64,000 bases of DNA, taken from positions 140,903,259 to 140,967,258 of the forward strand of contig CATIUR010000003.1 in the NCBI GenBank assembly GCA_949592205.1. The letters are read 5' to 3'. The translations under genes and the position numbers were made by a program. This stretch comes from Helichrysum umbraculigerum (Eukaryota; Streptophyta; Magnoliopsida; Asterales; Asteraceae). The notes under the pieces were generated by a model. That model saw only the letters and a list, made by a program, of their open reading frames with translations, was not told the DNA's origin and made no database searches. This document shows, piece by piece, positions 60,974-64,000 of the stretch (position 1 is the stretch's first letter; every line of letters begins with the position of its first letter).

Positions 60974-63900
60974 CTTTGAAAGGTGGCTGGGGCATTACAT
61001 AACCCAAAAGGCATTCTCCTATATGCATATGTACCAAAAGGACAAGTAAAGGTCGTTTTCTCTTGATCTTTAGGGTCTATAGGAATTTGAAAATATCCCG
61101 AAAACCCGTCAAGAAAACAAAAGAATTCATTACCTGCAAGTCTCTCTAACATTTGGTCGATAAAAGGCAAAGGGAAATGGTCCTTTCGGGTGGCATCATT
61201 AAGCTTCCTATAGTCAATACACACTCGCCATCCCGTGACTGTCCTAGTGGGAACTAATTCATTTTGGTCATTCGTCACAACAGTCATACCCCCCTTTTTA
61301 GGCACACAATGGACAGGACTCACCCAAGGGCTATCGGAAATTGGGTATATTATACCCGCATCAAGCAATTTAACTACCTCCTTCTTGACAACATCTTTCA
61401 TGTTCGGGTTAAGCCTCCGTTGTCTTTGAACAACGGGTTTTACATCATCTAAAAAGTTTATTTTATGTTTACAAAAAGATGGGCTTATCCCAGGTATGTC
61501 CGATGTACGCCAAGCAAAGGCGCCCTTGTGAGCTTTCAACACATCAAGTAACATGCATTTTTCAGAATTAACAAGAGTAGAAGAAATTACAACCGGTAAT
61601 AGATTTTCTTCTTGCAAGAAAGCATATTCCAAATGGCTTGGAAGCGGTTTCAGCTCCAAGTCTCTCGGTGGGTCCTCAAGTGAAGTCTTGATCCTCATAC
61701 GATCCTCTTTTGCTAGCTCCTCATAGCTTTCTTCCTCTTGTGGCTCTTTATCAATCAACATAGCTTCCATTCCTCTTAGAAGATCTCCGGCTATTCCTCC
61801 TTCTTTTCCAAAGTTGAGCAATTCCTGTAACTCATCATCCACGACCTCATCTACAACATCAATACTAAAACAAGTATCATCAGTAGAATAAGGATGCTTC
61901 ATGGCTTTATCAACCGTGAAAGCCATCCTTTCCTGGCCCACTCCTAAGGTCAACTGCTTATTTTTAACATGAATAATGGCATCAGCAGTATGTAAAAAGG
62001 GACGTCCTAGAATGAGTGGGACTTTACTATCTTCCTCCATTTCGAGGATCACAAAGTCAACAGGAAAAGTAAATTGACCTACCTCTATCAACATATTTTC
62101 CGCAATCCCCACGGGATATTGAAATGATCTATCGGCCAGTCGTATACTCATACGTGTGGGCTTAAGGGATCCTAAAGACAATTTAGCATAAAGGGAATAA
62201 GGCATTAAGTTTATACTAGCACCTAAGTCCGCTAGGGCATCACAAGTCATAAATTTCCCTAAAGTACAAGAAATTATAAAACTCCCCGGGTCACCCAACT
62301 TTGGTGGAATCTGATTCTGAACGATAGCAGAACACTCATCATTCAAAAATGTAGCTGATGCCTCCGATAGCTTATCCTTGTTGCTCACCAAGTCTTTGAT
62401 AAACTTGGCATAGTTTGGCATTCCAACTAAAACATCAACCAAAGGCACGTTGATCCGAATCACCTTGATCATATCAACAAACTTTTCGTACTGGGCCGCT
62501 ATCTTCTCCTTCCTCAAGCGTTGAGGATAGGGAATCTTTGGTTTATATGCCTTCACTACCGGTTGTGCAACTGGAGTAACCGAAGGTGTAGGTGAAACCG
62601 GAATAGATGTGGGTTGAGCCGCCTCCTCTTCTTCATCTTCAACCTCCTGCTCATCAGTATCCTGCAAAACAGTGTTAGAAACTTTGGCCTTTTTGGGCGG
62701 AGGTGGTAGTAGCTCTTTCCCACTACGAGTGATAATAGCATTGGCATGCTCATTTCGGGCTGGTGGTGGTTGATATGGTTTTGGACCACCGCTAGAAGAT
62801 GTTTGCCTTGGGTTCGGTTGGGTGTTGCTCGGTAAACCACCGGTTGGTCTACTACTCTGCCCCTCAGATAACCGATCCATTTTCCTTTCCAAATCCTGAA
62901 TTGAGGCTTGTTGATTTTTCTGACCTTGATCCACACTTATTCTCAAATTCGTCATTTGTGTCTTCAACCTCTCAGTACAAGCATCCTGTTTGGAAATAAA
63001 TTCCTTCATCATCTTCTCCAAAGGAGACTCGGTAGCTTCCTGTTGTTGAGCTGGTGGTGGTGGTGCGTTATCCCTTTGATATTGATTGTGGTAGTTTTGA
63101 CCTTGTTGAGAATATCTATTGCCTTGATAATTACCCGAATAGTTACCCGAATTTCGGTTCTGGTAGCCGCCTCTCTGATAATTATTTTGCTGCAAATAAT
63201 TCACATCTTCATCTGCCATCCTCATAGGTTGATTATCACTATCGCAATCATTTGTGGCATGATTTCCACCACAATTTCCACATCCTTCACGAAGCTCCTT
63301 GATCTCTCCTTTGAGAGTTTTGAACTGGTCATCAAACTTTGTGGACATAGCCTTCAACTCTTTCATCATTTCAGAATTATCATAACCGCTTGTAGAAGCT
63401 GAAGCAACGGTTTTCCGAGTAGTCTTGGTTTTCTGATCATTAGCCCAATTGATATTCTGTAAGACCTTATCTTCCATCATCTTCCATGCTTCATTTGGAG
63501 TTTTGTACATAAACACACCCCCTCCTGCAGCATCTAAAACCGAAGCCGATTGTGTATTGAGCCCGTTATAGAAAAGCTCTATAATCTCCCGTTTAGATAA
63601 CCCATGACCGTGACAATTTCTGAGCATCTCTTTCATCCTTAACCAAGCTTCCACTACTGTTTCTCCATCATTCTGTCTAAATCCTCGAATCTCATTCAGT
63701 AACCTTTCTGCTAAAGCCGGAGGGAAAAATCGACTAACAAACACCTCCCTCATTTGATTCCAAGTGGTGATAGTATTCGGTTCAAGTTCTTGGTACCAAA
63801 TTTTTGCTTCCCCACACAGAGACATGGGAAAAGTCCTCAATCGAATAGCTTCATCAGTATTCGGCCCATATTTGAACATATCCCCAATTTCCAAGAAGCT

Positions 63901-64000
63901 AGCAATATGCTTGTGCGGATCGGCCCGCACTCTTCCATCAAACTGGCTATCTCTGATCAGACTCATATGATTTCCCTTTAGTGAAAAGTTGTTATCAATG
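60946..64000 (-). CDS. Athila-type Gag, protease and RT N-terminal part (runs off the right edge)
   Basis: Over 1000 codons open and continuing past 64000 without a stop. Gag has the retrotransposon capsid motif ([37 protein letters not shown]). A short zinc knuckle [13 protein letters not shown] follows, then a Pro/Gln-rich linker. The protease active site is DLGA ([11 protein letters not shown]), a variant usual in Athila. [16 protein letters not shown] follows, then RT fingers ([48 protein letters not shown]). The frame is lost near 60946-60973, just before the RT active site. The next piece lies one base off, consistent with a 1-base deletion around 60950. The true Gag start is outside the window. 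Confidence 0.9.
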   Translation of the reverse strand, partial: IDNNFSLKGNHMSLIRDSQFDGRVRADPHKHIASFLEIGDMFKYGPNTDEAIRLRTFPMSLCGEAKIWYQELEPNTITTWNQMREVFVSRFFPPALAERLLNEIRGFRQNDGETVVEAWLRMKEMLRNCHGHGLSKREIIELFYNGLNTQSASVLDAAGGGVFMYKTPNEAWKMMEDKVLQNINWANDQKTKTTRKTVASASTSGYDNSEMMKELKAMSTKFDDQFKTLKGEIKELREGCGNCGGNHATNDCDSDNQPMRMADEDVNYLQQNNYQRGGYQNRNSGNYSGNYQGNRYSQQGQNYHNQYQRDNAPPPPAQQQEATESPLEKMMKEFISKQDACTERLKTQMTNLRISVDQGQKNQQASIQDLERKMDRLSEGQSSRPTGGLPSNTQPNPRQTSSSGGPKPYQPPPARNEHANAIITRSGKELLPPPPKKAKVSNTVLQDTDEQEVEDEEEEAAQPTSIPVSPTPSVTPVAQPVVKAYKPKIPYPQRLRKEKIAAQYEKFVDMIKVIRINVPLVDVLVGMPNYAKFIKDLVSNKDKLSEASATFLNDECSAIVQNQIPPKLGDPGSFIISCTLGKFMTCDALADLGASINLMPYSLYAKLSLGSLKPTRMSIRLADRSFQYPVGIAENMLIEVGQFTFPVDFVILEMEEDSKVPLILGRPFLHTADAIIHVKNKQLTLGVGQERMAFTVDKAMKHPYSTDDTCFSIDVVDEVVDDELQELLNFGKEGGIAGDLLRGMEAMLIDKEPQEEESYEELAKEDRMRIKTSLEDPPRDLELKPLPSHLEYAFLQEENLLPVVISSTLVNSEKCMLLDVLKAHKGAFAWRTSDIPGISPSFCKHKINFLDDVKPVVQRQRRLNPNMKDVVKKEVVKLLDAGIIYPISDSPWVSPVHCVPKKGGMTVVTNDQNELVPTRTVTGWRVCIDYRKLNDATRKDHFPLPFIDQMLERLAGNEFFCFLDGFSGYFQIPIDPKDQEKTTFTCPFGTYAYRRMPFGLCNAPATFQRCMIPIFRT

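Overview
This window is nuclear DNA of a flowering plant. The evidence is genes with many GT-AG introns, plant protein families (a plastid-type YchF ATPase, the multidomain cyclophilin CYP59, a BTB/ARM protein), and plant LTR retrotransposons primed by initiator-Met tRNA. A eudicot, plausibly an asterid or Asteraceae, is my guess from the look of the repeats; nothing here proves it. I assembled exons by hand from splice sites, reading frame and family similarity. No search was run.

Genes. Three host genes lie on the minus strand. (1) At 1-1681 is the 5' part of a YchF/Obg-like ATPase with a probable transit peptide; it runs off the left edge. (2) At 21123-27960 is CYP59: 14 exons, 574 codons, with cyclophilin, RRM, CCHC knuckle and a charged RS/RD-rich tail. 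(3) At 37565-42241 is an ARM-like plus double-BTB protein: 8 exons, 984 codons. A degenerate, intron-bearing copy of exons 3-6 of this third gene lies inverted about 3.8 kb away, at 32445-33770. A short F-box-like fragment follows it.

Repeat nest A (2345-20577). A 5'-truncated LINE was split by a gag-only Ty1/copia element (2609-18906, TSD GGTTA). That element was split in turn by a young Ty3/gypsy Tekay-type chromovirus (4490-13276, TSD ATATA). Separately, a 1-kb hAT element (TSD CTGTTCAT) entered the last codons of the LINE.

Repeat nest B (28355-31125). A long inverted-repeat (foldback) element carries a hAT-like element (TSD TACACACA). The hAT holds a Mutator-like element (TSD TAATCGTAT) with telomere-like repeats folded back on themselves.

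Repeat nest C (43229-54075). A Harbinger-like MITE holds a solo LTR (TSD GATAC). The solo LTR holds a large non-coding LTR retrotransposon derivative (44016-52256, TSD CATCA). This derivative shares its primer-binding layout and several LTR blocks with the Tekay element of nest A.

Right flank (54277-64000). A rearranged plus-strand LTR fragment is followed by the 3' LTR, 3' non-coding region and broken gag-pol of a minus-strand Athila-type gypsy element, which runs off the right edge.

Most notable are two structural signals not explained by coding. First, five LTR types each carry short palindromic words (repeated arrays in four, a single word in the Athila LTR) about 500-900 bp from the LTR 5' end, with a different sequence in each type. 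Second, the Athila 3' non-coding region has three small hairpins whose stems change in a compensatory way.
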